Numbered from the stretch's first letter, positions 53,227 to 63,509 are shown. The stretch: 64,000 nt of DNA from Pyropia yezoensis (GCA_009829735.1 CM020619.1:254590-318589); one strand, 5' to 3'. Program-made: numbers and translations. Notes: generated from the letters alone by a model not told the origin.

Positions 53227-54675
53227 ATGGCCCGCGCCGGCCACCCACCGGTTGCGATGCGGCGGCCTGTGGAAGCCGCGGACGGGTCTGTGGGGGTGGC
53301 GTCGGCATCGGCGATGGTGGCGCCTGCACCAGCGGGTGCGTCGAGGCGGCGGCACCCCCAGCTACCGCGGCGGACGCGCCTGCCCTCCAGAACGGCCGAC
53401 TATCGCCGGCTGGTGCCCCACCTGCCTGTGCTGTTGGCGGCAGTTGTACTGGCGGCGCTGGCCGCGTCGGCCAGTCTGCCGACGGTGACGGCGGCAGGCG
53501 GCGTTGCGGCTGCCGCCTCTGACGATCTATCGGCCCAGTCGACGGAGCAGCTGCTCGCGTTGCAAGAGGACCTCAAGGGAAAAATCGCCGTCGCGGATGA
53601 GACGGTGGAAAACCTCAAGACCTCCACCGCGGACCTCCGTAAGCAGCAGGCCCAGCTGACGGACGAGGCTGACCAGCTGCTAGGTGCCGCCGAGTGGGAG
53701 AAGACAGAATACTCGGCGCGTGAAAAGGAGCTGGCCGACGCCAAGGCGGATGTGCTCGCCAAGCAGGCGGCCATGACAGAGATGCTGGCCAAGGTGGAGG
53801 CCCTCAAAGGCCAGATTGGCTCCCTCCAGTCCACCCTGGGGGTGCTGGAGAAGGAGCGCTCCGCGACAGAGGCTCGCTACGCGGCGCCAACGCTCGCGAA
53901 CGTGCTTGACCACAAGGCTGCCCAGTGGGGGTCGGTCAGCAGGGGCGTGTACAACAAGACGATGACTAACATTGTGCCGGCATTCAATTCGGCCTCGGAG
54001 CAAGCTTCCGAACTGCGGCAGCGCATTTACCGTTCGTCGCGCGGTGGCGCGATTGCCGCGTCGATTCTAGTCTACGGCTTTGCCCTGCTGTCATTGGCGG
54101 GGTGCCTGCGGGTATGGAAGCGGGTGCGTGGCAACCTCACCGTTGCTCGGCTGCTGTTTGTGGGCGACGCCTTTTGCGCAGCCTTTTGGGGGGTGGTTCT
54201 TGTCGTGTACGTAGGCCTCGGCGCAGACCCCCTTCTTGTGCTTCATGAGCGGACACCCGGTCTCTTTTTTGTCTTCCAGCTGGCATCCCTCTGTGGCTAC
54301 GTGGGCTACGTCCTCCTCCGGGTGGTGGTTCTGGCCGCCCACCTGACGCTCTCTGCTTTGGGGGAGCTGCTGAGCGTCATCATTGTTGGCCACCACTTCT
54401 ACATTCGCATCTTCACCCCTGCCGTAACGGATGCCTACGTCCACGGTTCTGCTGTATACTACGTTTGCTACGGTTGGCTGTTTGCGGCATTTGCATACAG
54501 CCGCATTCACGAGTGGGCGCCCCTGCGGCAGGTGCGGGGGGAGAAGCTGGGCGGCCTGACGTCGCTGCGCGTGGCGTGGCGCCGCTTCACCCGCAGCAGT
54601 ATCCCGGACGGGGAGGTGGACCCGTCGGTGCAGGGTGTGGATGAGGACCTCGGAGGGGGCGACCACAACGCGTGA
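53227..54675 (+). CDS. Coiled-coil protein with about five membrane spans (482 aa)
   Basis: I do not recognise the family. A basic leader (MARAGHPPVAMRRPVEAADG onward) precedes a hydrophobic segment LPVLLAAVVLAALAASASLP (about residues 65-84), which could be a signal anchor or the second part of a bipartite leader. A coiled coil spans about 98-218 (LLALQEDLKGKIAVADETVE, ADAKADVLAKQAAMTEMLAK, LKGQIGSLQSTLGVLEKERS). The C-terminal half has about five membrane segments: ASILVYGFALLSLAGCL, LLFVGDAFCAAFWGVVLVVY, FFVFQLASLCGYVGYVLLRV, LSALGELLSVIIVGHHFYI, and AVYYVCYGWLFAAFAYSRI. The tail is cytosolic-looking and acidic. Other in-frame ATGs upstream and at about 53260 are possible starts. Lumen-facing coiled coil plus membrane bundle suggests an endomembrane or plastid-envelope protein; that is inference. 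Confidence 0.75.
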   Translation: MARAGHPPVAMRRPVEAADGSVGVASASAMVAPAPAGASRRRHPQLPRRTRLPSRTADYRRLVPHLPVLLAAVVLAALAASASLPTVTAAGGVAAAASDDLSAQSTEQLLALQEDLKGKIAVADETVENLKTSTADLRKQQAQLTDEADQLLGAAEWEKTEYSAREKELADAKADVLAKQAAMTEMLAKVEALKGQIGSLQSTLGVLEKERSATEARYAAPTLANVLDHKAAQWGSVSRGVYNKTMTNIVPAFNSASEQASELRQRIYRSSRGGAIAASILVYGFALLSLAGCLRVWKRVRGNLTVARLLFVGDAFCAAFWGVVLVVYVGLGADPLLVLHERTPGLFFVFQLASLCGYVGYVLLRVVVLAAHLTLSALGELLSVIIVGHHFYIRIFTPAVTDAYVHGSAVYYVCYGWLFAAFAYSRIHEWAPLRQVRGEKLGGLTSLRVAWRRFTRSSIPDGEVDPSVQGVDEDLGGGDHNA

Positions 54676-55263
54676 GTTGTGTGCCGGACGGGCGGGGGGG
54701 GTGGGGGTGAGTGGGTGGGTGGGATGTCAACGGTGGGGGGCGTCATTGGTCGAGAGGCGGCACCTGCGCGTTCGTCGGCCATGGCATGTGGTAATTCTAT
54801 ATTCTGTGGTGGTGGTGAGTCTTTCGGGTCGACGCGGGTCGGGGACGTCTTCTTGCGGGCCTTTTCGGAGAGGTGGCTGGTGTACACGTGCGGCTGACCA
54901 TTCACGCTGCCAGGCCGCGCAAGTAGAGCAGCGTTTTGAGTGGTACGGCCTCTTTCTGGTGCAGTGGATCGTGGGCGAGCGCATTTTGCGTCCCATAATC
55001 CCCTCACCACCATGACTATCGAGAGCGCAACCCTTTCATACTTTTTAGGCCCTCGCACTGGCTGGGACGGCGCGTACGGTTGCTCCGAGCGTGGCATGAG
55101 CGCAGCAGAACAGACCCTTTGAACAAAGAAGCCCTCTCTGTACACCGAGTCGACCGCACGCTTGGCTGCATGCCCGGCAGATGGCACTTGCCACGAATAC
55201 ACCACCTGGTCTGGAAGCCCTTCCAAACCGTTCCCAATACGCCATGCCCCACGTACGCGCCAC
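54676..55263. other. Spacer between convergent genes
   Basis: No gene seen in either strand. Confidence 0.5.
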
Positions 55264-56556
55264 TCAAGCGTCAGCAAGCAGCTGCGCCATCAGCTCCTCA
55301 CACTCGGCCTTGACCGCCGGGTCACCAAACAAGTTTAGCTGGTTGAGCCGCTCGTGGAGGTCGTAAAGCTTGGCGCGGGCGTCAAAGCCTGGTGCACGCG
55401 GCACGGCGGCATGGTAGACCGCCCAAAAGTTGGTCTCATCAAAGCCCCCATACAGACGGCAGAGCGCCAGCTCGGCTTCCGAGTGGCCAAAATAGCACGC
55501 GGGGTCAAACACCACCGGTCGCGTGCCGTCGCCCGACACGGCGCCGGCGTTGCCAATCCACAGCGCCCCGTGAAGGAGGGAGGGCCTGATGGCGTCCGCG
55601 ACATCCTCAAACCAGCGGCCGTCGCGGACAAGCGCCACAAGCTGGCGCCCCCGCTCCAGCAGCGTCCCGTCCGACACGGGCACGGGCGCGCGGCCATAGC
55701 TCTTCTCCTTGTAAACGCCGCCCACCTGGGACGCCAGCCGACGAGCAAAAAAGGATGGCCAGTCGGCCACCCACCGATTGTCCTGCGGCGTCAGCGAGTG
55801 AAAGTTGTTGGTGGTGAAGCCAAACCGCCCCTGGTGTAGCTCCTCGTGACTTGTGTCAGTATGGAGGGCGGCGAGACCGGTGGCGAGCGCCCGTTGCACG
55901 TCGGGGCGGTTGGCGCCAAACGGAACCAGGTCCAGGAAGGTGAGCACCATGAAGGCGCCGGGGCCATAGTTCCCTACTCGGGGGAGGGCGCCCACGTGGA
56001 GGGGCCGTGGGACGGGGAGGGTAGCGGTCTTTTCGAGGGCAACCAGCCCCACCGCTTCGCTCATGAACACGGTCGTGGACTCGACGCGGTTGAGCTTGAT
56101 GAAGAAGCGCCCAACGTCCGTGTCCGCGCGGAACGCCTCATTGCCGTTCCACCGCGAGTCGAGCAGCGTCATGGCTGTGACGGTCGTCGCCCCGCAGACA
56201 GAAGTGAGAGACGCAACAATGGGATCATCGGGCGCCAAGGAAGGCATGTAGCGCAAGACAGGGTCGGCCGCGCCGACGGCAGCCGCAGCCTCGGCATCAT
56301 CCAGTGGCAGAGAGCCAGCCAGAGCGGCGACGCCAGGGCCGAGCTCAAAGGCGGGCTCTTCAGCCGGGGGGAGGGAGGAATCAGCTGCTGTCGGAGGGGG
56401 GAGAGCATCGGCAGTTGCCAATAGCCTGGAGCGACGGGTGGGCGCGCGCAGCCGCGCCGGCGGCAGGGCAGTAGGCACTGGCCAGCGCCGGACAGAAGCC
56501 AGCGAGGAAGACCTGCTCTTGCAGCCCGGCAGGGGCGCCGATGGAACGAACAGCAT
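55264..56556 (-). CDS. FN3K: Fructosamine/ketosamine-3-kinase family protein, catalytic Asp replaced (430 aa)
   Basis: The family phosphorylates sugars attached to proteins (fructosamines, ribulosamines) so that they fall off. Residues ~140-430 match it: AMTLLDSRWNGNEAFRADTD, RFFIKLNRVESTTVFMSEAV (ATP-binding Lys and Glu), PGAFMVLTFLDLVPFG (hinge), ALATGLAALHTDTSHEELHQ, FGFTTNNFHSLTPQDNRW, RPSLLHGALWIGN and VFDPACYFGHSEAELAL. The catalytic loop is normally HGDLWxGN; here Asp is Ala (codon GCG at 55564-55566, residue ~331). The metal-binding Asp of DPA is kept. The start MLFVPSAPLPGCKSRSSSLA is chosen because it matches the plastid-type leaders nearby and lies 206 bp from a TATA-like box; an ATG at 56622 is the alternative. 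A plastid location is inferred. The protein may be a pseudokinase. Confidence 0.88.
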   Translation of the reverse strand: MLFVPSAPLPGCKSRSSSLASVRRWPVPTALPPARLRAPTRRSRLLATADALPPPTAADSSLPPAEEPAFELGPGVAALAGSLPLDDAEAAAAVGAADPVLRYMPSLAPDDPIVASLTSVCGATTVTAMTLLDSRWNGNEAFRADTDVGRFFIKLNRVESTTVFMSEAVGLVALEKTATLPVPRPLHVGALPRVGNYGPGAFMVLTFLDLVPFGANRPDVQRALATGLAALHTDTSHEELHQGRFGFTTNNFHSLTPQDNRWVADWPSFFARRLASQVGGVYKEKSYGRAPVPVSDGTLLERGRQLVALVRDGRWFEDVADAIRPSLLHGALWIGNAGAVSGDGTRPVVFDPACYFGHSEAELALCRLYGGFDETNFWAVYHAAVPRAPGFDARAKLYDLHERLNQLNLFGDPAVKAECEELMAQLLADA

Positions 56557-57221
56557 GCTGGCCGCACGAGGGAAGCTGCCAGCCTTGGCGGTCCGTTTTG
56601 CCATTGCCCCTGTCTTGTTCATAGCTGGGGAGCAGGAGGTGACTGGAGGTGACTGGACGCCTCTTGCAAGAACGAGCCGATCTGCGCCAGGACGAGTGCC
56701 TGTGTTCAGGTGACCCAGACGGACGGACATAATTCCAGAGGGACCCAGGATGTCTAACTACTTATAACGACTCTGCGGAGTTGGTTCCGGAGTCACAAAG
56801 CCCAGTGCAGGGAAGAGCCCTAACAGGCGCAGAGGTCACGCCTATTCCGCCCTTCTCTTCGCCGTCCGCGGCGTCACAACAGAGCCGCCGACAAGCGCAG
56901 AGAACGGTGATGTGATGCACCGAAAAAGTCAACTGCAGGCGTTTGATACAACGTCTTCACTTGAAGACGAGGCGACCGAAGCCGCGACAGCCTCACGAGA
57001 GATGACGCCTGAAGGTCGGTCGCAGGTGGCTCAACCGAAGAAGGTTGTATAGTCCCTCGCAAGAATGGTACTTTCCAATTGACGAGATAACCCCAACGCA
57101 AACTCTCCCCCCCCCGCAGCTCTCGACACGCACATGCCCGCGCTTGTGCAGCGCCCTCAGCCCCTCAGCCCCTGAACCTGACCACCCCCCAAAATCCGAG
57201 CCAACCGACCCCCCGCCCACC
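56557..57221. other. Spacer and promoter of the fructosamine-kinase gene
   Basis: No gene. TATA-like box at 56761-56768 on the minus strand. Confidence 0.5.
56761..56768 (-). promoter_or_regulatory. TATA-like box of the fructosamine-kinase gene
   Basis: GTTATAAG on the minus strand, 206 bp before the ATG chosen for the gene. Confidence 0.5.
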
Positions 57222-57713
57222 TCACTCCTTGGGAAACATGGACTGTGCCTGGGCTTCCAGCGCCGCCAAACTCTGCGCCGTCGTATCACGCGGGGTGGGC
57301 TTGGACGTCTTCATCGCGACAGACACGCGCTTCTTGACCTCCGGCTTGAGGGTCGTCAGCCCCAGCACACCGTCGTTGGCGGCCGCCGCACTGCGGCGCG
57401 AGTCGGCCGTGTCCGCTGGCGGCGGCGCGGAGACGGCAGAGATGAGGCCCGCGCCAAACTTGACAATGACCGACCCGACCGCGACCGCGACGGCCACTTC
57501 GGCGGCGGTAAGGACCAAGGAGAGGGGCTCCACCTCGCCCAGGAGCGGAACGGCAACCATCTGCGGGGTCTGGGCGGCGGCCGTCCGCCGGGACCGACCA
57601 GCAGCCGCCGCCGCGGGCAGGCCCACCGCCGCCGTCGCCGCCGCCGGCTTGGTGCACACAAAGGCGGAGCAGCTGGCGGAGAGGCAAGGCACAGCTGACG
57701 GGACGAAGGCCAT
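57222..57713 (-). CDS. Small plastid-type membrane protein (163 aa)
   Basis: The leader MAFVPSAVPCLSASCSAFVC has a Phe near the N-terminus followed by Ser, Ala and Cys, as in red-algal plastid transit peptides; an Arg-Ser-Arg-Arg stretch at about residues 40-43 may mark the processing region. The mature part has one hydrophobic segment (LSLVLTAAEVAVAVAVGSVI, about 64-84) and then a charged C-terminus (LTTLKPEVKKRVSVAMKTSK) ending in QAQSMFPKE. I do not recognise the family; no cofactor or catalytic motif is visible. Size and shape would suit a small thylakoid or envelope subunit. First ATG of the frame, single exon. Confidence 0.75.
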   Translation of the reverse strand: MAFVPSAVPCLSASCSAFVCTKPAAATAAVGLPAAAAAGRSRRTAAAQTPQMVAVPLLGEVEPLSLVLTAAEVAVAVAVGSVIVKFGAGLISAVSAPPPADTADSRRSAAAANDGVLGLTTLKPEVKKRVSVAMKTSKPTPRDTTAQSLAALEAQAQSMFPKE

Positions 57714-59007
57714 CGTGGGCGAGGTGGGAGGAGCTACGGCAGAAGAGCGAGGGTGACCGGGTGTGCAGGGAGAGTGCTAGGAGCTGTGGGTGGTGACGGC
57801 GGAAGGGGAATGCTCAGCAGGTGCAAAAGGCAGTGTGCAGACGGGGAGCGCAGGCCGACAAGCCGGCCGGGGGGTGTGTCCGCTGAGAGGCCTGGCAGAG
57901 CAGAGACCTGCAGGTGTGAGCCAGGTGCCCCACTCTGCCAGCTCAGCATGCCAGGTCAGCTCCCAAGACCACCAACTGAAAAGATTCTGGCCCCCCCCCT
58001 CACGCGCTTGAACAGTGCGAGGTCGCCAGATTTACCGTTGACGGCCACTGCAAGAGTGGGGAGCTGCGGGACGAGGGGCGCGGCCGTGCGTTGCGCGTAA
58101 GGCCGTTGCGTAGCCGGGGTGCAAGGCGAGGTGCGCCGAGCACGCGGGATCGTGAGGGAGGGTGCCAGGCATGATCGCACTCTTGTGTCACTGAGTGTGT
58201 AATTTGTACCAACTACAGTGCATGCGTACCTCCATTTCAGTCGTGATGATGCACGTCCCAAACCGTCTTGCCAAACCCCCGGGGAGCAGTCGAGCCCCAC
58301 CAAATTTTAAGTGGGCGCGCCTACTTTCACAGATACTTACAGCTTCGGGGAAAGCATGGATGGCACCAATACATAATTACATGCGCATGTATGTAAGACC
58401 TGTGCATTGTCTATCTATCAAGGGGAGCCCCCCACAGAACACACGGGGGGCTGATAGCGAAGCTATGCTCGCCCCGATAGGTTCGCGTTCAACTCCGAGG
58501 TGCCGAGGGACAGGAGCGGGCGCACCAGGCCGGTCGGTTCCTCGGCTTTGCTGCCCACTCTTCGGTAGTAAACGTGTCATGGTGAAGCAGCTCTCCACCC
58601 ATCTCCGGCACTCCCCGAGAAGAGCGGACTCATTGCTAAGAGACACCCGTAGGACCCGGAGCGAGGGAAATGAGCGGAGGAGACGAGCAAACAGGCACCT
58701 CGGGTGAGACTAACCGCAGGAGAGAGCGCGTACAAAACAGAATCAGGAGCGCTCTAAGCTTCTCCACTTTATGCTCTTTTCTATCTATTTCGTCCACGTG
58801 CAGGATCGGCGTTGTGCAACCTGCCGTACTCCAAAGTTCCAAACATACCTGAACGAGGAGGTGCCCCACACGAACAACCGCAGCACCCGCGAGGCTCTGT
58901 CGGTGCCAAGTATGTAGGGCCGTGGAAAGCGCCAATGGAGGGCCTCATTTGGGTGCCGCTAAGGCGCGAATAGGGCGCACTGCGCCCCGACTCGCCCGGC
59001 GCGTGAG

Positions 59008-59055
59008 GCGCCATTTGGGCGCGATCACTGCATGATGCGCCATTTGGGCGCGATT
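59008..59055 (+). repeat. Two copies of CGCCATTTGGGCGCGAT
   Basis: Perfect 17-base direct repeat, 29-30 bp apart. A looser GCCTCATTTGGGTGCCGC occurs about 70 bp upstream. TTGGGCGC is close to an E2F-type site, but that reading is speculative. Confidence 0.7.
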
Positions 59056-59842
59056 AACTGTTCACAATATGAAGTGACCAAGCTGGGTGTTTCTTCCAGT
59101 CGAAGGGGTCAGTGGGGGACAAGAACGCAAGCAGAAGCCGCAAGTGATCAACAATGATGACCTTAGCTACTATTTAATTAGTTGAGGGGACTATCGTCAC
59201 GCAGACTCGGGAGATGTGCCTCCATCAAGCCCCGCGGCTGCCGCGGCGCAGGGGGGTGGTCGCGGCCGCGGGCAGCCGTGGGGCCTGCTGCCTCGCCCCC
59301 GCCACGTGCGGCGCGGACGGCGCGACGTGGGCGCGCCCCCCCAGCCGCAAAGCGGCCCCAGCGAGCGCCGCTGCTGCCACCCCGGCGCCGGTCGTCGCGG
59401 TCGCCAGGACACGCTCGACGGTCCTGCACCGCGTTGCGCCGTCAGAAGGACAGGAGGGAAAATATGGAATACCTAGCGCGGGGCTTCTGAGAGCGCTCCA
59501 TCACGCCCCACAGTGCACACGCCCAGTTAAGATGGATTCTTCCGGACATCTGGCTTTCCACCCGAAGAAGCAGCGTGAAGCACCGGAGACAAAAGAAAGA
59601 AAAAAAGCGCTTGGAATAGAGTAGCTCATAGCGCATCTGGTGGTGTATGGCTGTCGTATTTCCTGTTCGCCAGTCTCGACCCAGGTACCTGTTTGTGTCT
59701 CTCTCGGGTGTCTTTCTGCCTCTCCGTGCGCGTTGCAAGGGCTTTCAACCAATAAGATCCACCCGTTCTGACCCACATGTCCGATCCCAACTGGGCGAGT
59801 GCACCGTCCCAAACAGCCATCCGATGAGGTGCACGCTATGAG

Positions 59843-59893
59843 ACATACGTATGTATGCACGTACCGTGTACATACATACAGTACGTACGTACC
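59843..59893. repeat. GTAC-rich intergenic stretch
   Basis: CATACGTATGTATGCACGTA, then GTGTACATACATACAGTACG, then TACGTACC: the longest single example of this motif outside the array. Confidence 0.65.
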
Positions 59894-61245
59894 GGCGGGA
59901 AAAGAGACGGGTGGCTGCGCTGCACCCCCCCCCTACTTTCACACCAACACAATGCCGCCGCCCCCGCCCCTCCCCCCCCTCCCACCCGGCGCGGCGGTCT
60001 TTCACACCCGGTGGGAGCGCCGTTTCCGTTGCCGTTGCCGATGCGGCAGGGTCCATGATGGCGCCCGCGCCGCCGGCGCCACCCGCACCACCACGTCCCG
60101 CGGTGCAGGGGTTCGTTGGCGCTCGCCGCCACTGCTGCCGTCGCCGCCGGCGCCGCCCGCTGTGCCGGCGCCGCCCGCCGTCAGCCGCGGCAGCGGCACG
60201 AGCTTTGGCAGCGGCCGCAGCAGCAGCTGCGGCGGCGGCCGACGTTGGCGGCGGCGGCGGTGGTGGCCCGACCGTCGGGCGTCACCGCCGCCGGGCCGTC
60301 GACGACCACAGTCGCGGCGTCGCGAACGCCGCCCACACCGCCGGCCCCGGCGACCGCACCGGGCGCCAACGCGGTGCCGCCATCACGGCCATTCGCGGCC
60401 CGTCCCCCCCCGGTACCCTCAACAGTGATCCCCTCCCCGATGGGAAATGGTGGCGGCGGCAGCCGCCCCGCCGACCCTGTCAAGGAGGATGCCAACGCCA
60501 CCGCGGCCGGCGTCGCCGAGTCGTCGGGCACCCGACGCGCGTTGCCCTTGGGCGCGGCGGCCGCCGGCGTTGGCACTAAAGCCCATATGCATATCCTATG
60601 TTGGGCGGGGGGGCGAACGAGTGGGGTTGTGGTGCTGTCGTCGCTCCTGGCGGGGCCCCTCCTGGTGCGCCCGACGACGGGCGCCCAGGCGTGGTCGGGG
60701 GGACAGCGATGCCCCTCAGACGGTGGGGACAGTACAGTAGATAAGACCACCCCCCCCCCCCCATCGGGACAGCGTCCGTGACCGTCACGGTCATACGGTG
60801 TGCCTGCCGGAAGAGAGAGGGGAGTGTGATGTCTGACTCTCAACGGCTACGAAACGGGGCGGGCGCATCGGGAGCGTCCGCGTCATCTCCCCCTCCTCTT
60901 CTCATGTTCTTTCTGCTCTTTCGTTGTTCTTGCTGTTGCACAGAGCGGCCGTCCCCGGCACCCCCGCCACCCGTTTGGCACGTGGGGAGGACCGCCGCGG
61001 CCGCCGTGGGTGGGAACACTGAACTCCCCCGCCCAGCCGTGGGTGCGGCGTGCGCTGGCACCAGTGATGCGTATCCTACTGTACGAGGCAGAGGGCCCCT
61101 GTTACCAAAGCCGGGCGCCCCAACGAGGCGCACCCACCCGCGCCACCCGCCAGCCGTATCCCCCCCCCCCCCACCCCCTCCCGCCCCGCCCCTCGGCCCA
61201 CCCCACGCCCCCCCCCCCCCCTATAAAGTAGCAGTCGAAAAAGTC

Positions 61246-63013
61246 TCAGTCGCCCCCCGCCCCCACCGCCGCGACAAGTGCGTCACGGTGCCACACCACC
61301 CGCAGCAGCCCCACCGACGGCCACCCGCCGACCACCCCCCCCGCCAGGTGGCCGACCAGCAGGTCCCCGCCGCCGTCGCCGGCCGCCCCAGACGACGACG
61401 ACGACGACGATAGGGGCGACAGCCGGGGCGGCGGCCGCACCCGCACCAGCCCGCCGCCCGTGTGGGGCGCCACCCGCCGCAGCGGGGAGCCGCCGAGCAG
61501 CACGCGGGTCCCCCCCGTGGGCGGCACCCCCGCGTCCTCCCCCCCCCCGGCGCCGTCATAGTAGTCATACCCCCCATACGCGTCGGGCGGGGCGCCAACG
61601 GCGGCGGCCGCCGCCGCGGCGGCGAGCGCCGACTCATTGTGCGGCATCCCTGGGGCCTCCACCGCCGCCGCCGACAGGGTGGCCACGTCCAGCACCACCC
61701 ACCGGTCCACGTCGGCCAGCGGCGGCGGCGACGCGCCGCGGCCGAGTGTCAGGCCGGGCAGCCGGCCGGCGCCCCACCGGCCGCCGGCGGCGGCGGCGGC
61801 GGCGGGGCCGGCGGCGGCAGCGGGGGGTCCCCCCGGCGCGGTGGCCATAGAGCCCGGCACGTAGCCGAGGAGGAAGCGGTCGCCATCCCAAAACCGTCCA
61901 TAGGGCGTCAGGAGCAGCGCCGCCGCGGCGGGTGCGGCGCCCGCCGTGTGGCGCCGCCAGGCGGGGGCGGCCGTCCACAGGCCCCCCACCGCCCACACCT
62001 GCGCCGCCGCCGCCGCGGCGGGCCGCCACAGCACCGTCAGGGTGTCGTTGCGGGCGACCGCCGCGAGCGCCGTGTCGCCCGTGGAGGGGGGAACCGCGGG
62101 GGGGGGGGGGGCGGCGCCGGTCGGCACCACCCGTGTCCACCCACGCCCGGCGGCGCCGCCGAGGCCAAACCGCCACAGCGCCAGGCCGCCGCTGCCGCTG
62201 CCGCTGCCGCCGGCGGCGGCGGCCCATGGGAGGAGGAGGTAGAGGGAGCCCGCGGCGGGCGCAAAGACCAGCACCCCGCCCGGCGCGCCCGCACACGGTG
62301 CCGCCGCGGTGGCAGCATCACAGGCCGGCGGGGCGGCCGCCGACGGGGCGGTGCCCGCCAGGCGCTTCCACGCGCCGCCGCCCCCCCCCCCCCCCCGCCC
62401 CCCCCCCTCGCCGCCGCCGCCGGGGTGTACTCGTACAGCCCGTCCGACGGCCCGCCTGGCGCGGCGGTGCGGACCCCCCCCCACAGCCACAGCCTCCCCC
62501 CCGCCACCCCCGCCGTATCCCCCGCGGTGGCGGCGCCGGCAACCGCCACGGGGGGGACGGCCCCCCACCCCCCCCCGGCGGCACCCCCCCCCCCCCCCGG
62601 CCGCCGGTGTTGGCCACCCCCACCGACGCCCAGTAGCCCTCTGCGGGCTCCCAGCGGCGGAGCTCCGTCGTCCGTGGCGCCTCGGCGGGGTGGAGGAGCG
62701 CGTAGAGGCCGGCGGGCGTTGCCCAGGTGGCAACGCCATCGTCGCCGCCGCTGTCGCCAGGCGGCAGGGCGCCGCCACCGCCGCCGGGGGGGGCGGCGGG
62801 CGCCGTTGCCGCGCCGAGGTCCCCCCCGAGGTACGCCCACGACCAGGGCGCCGGCGGCGGCGCCGGCGGCGCCGGCGCGGCGGGGGGGGGGGCGGCGAGC
62901 GTGGCGGGCACGGCGGCGGCGGCCATGGCCGCCGACGCTGCGACCGCAGCGGCGGCGGCGGCCAGCCGATACCGCGGCGGCCGTGGGGGGGGTGGCGACG
63001 GAGCGGGTGCCAT
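61246..63013 (-). CDS. Secreted beta-propeller-like protein, frame broken at G/C runs
   Basis: The ATG at 63013 (MAPAPSPPPPRPPRYRLAAA) begins a signal peptide (AAAAVAASAAMAAAAVPATL). The first frame reads PWSWAYLGGDLG, LYALLHPAEAPRTTELRRWE and AEGYWASVGVANTGG, then loses sense at a G/C run near 62580-62600. A second frame continues (GVAGGRLWLWGGVRTAAPGG, GLYEYTPAA) to a run near 62385-62408, after which the third frame continues to a stop (WKRLAGTAPSAA, LALWRFGLGGAAGRGWTRVV, ALAAVARNDTLTVLWRP, RWVVLDVATLSAAAVEAPG). The repeated pattern of strand, Gly-Gly, then Trp or Tyr resembles kelch-type blades. Two frame changes exactly at homopolymers point to sequence-length errors more than to a dead gene. 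Extracellular role unknown. Confidence 0.6.
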
Positions 63014-63471
63014 GGTGGGCACTCCTCAACGTCACAGCGGTAGAGCGGGGGAGGGGAGGGAACCACAGAAGGGGGGGTTGGGGGGGGGGGGAGGGGGGGG
63101 GGCGGGACCAAAAAGGAGGGGAAGCACAGGAGGAAGGGGAAGCGACAAGGCGGGTGGATGAGGTGGGGCGATGAGGGGAAGGCGGGGGGGGGGGGGGGGG
63201 CGGAGGAAGTGACCGACAACCAGACGGCCCGTGTACGCAAAGAGGGAAGGAGGGGGGAAGGGACGTTGAGCAGGGGGCGCCTGCCCGTCGGTCGGGGCAG
63301 ATATAGCGGGGACGCACGCCCCGACGCGTTCCCCAACCGGGTGGCGCTTGGGAGGACGCTCGCGACGGTGGCGGCGGCAGCGGCGGCAGCGGCGGGTCGG
63401 GTCCGCCGACCGACACAACCCCGCTCCCCCCCCACACCCCGCGCCGCCGCACGCGGCAGGCGGCCCCCCCG

Positions 63472-63509
<38 letters not shown>

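Larger units (their letters stand above)
57714..61245. other. Gene-poor gap with one doubtful coding stretch
   Basis: I find no recognised gene in 3.5 kb. The plus strand from about 60054 to 60783 has protein-like patches (DPVKEDANATAAGVAESSGT), but the complementary frame is equally open, so it is not called. CGCCATTTGGGCGCGAT occurs twice near 59010 and 59039, and a GTAC-rich stretch lies at 59843-59893. CTATAAAG at 61221-61228 sits just past the end of the next gene. Confidence 0.4.

Noticed and set aside
60054-60783. Possible gene on either strand
   Set aside because: Both strands give Ala/Gly-rich frames with some plausible peptides. The strand cannot be decided and no start or splice signal is convincing.
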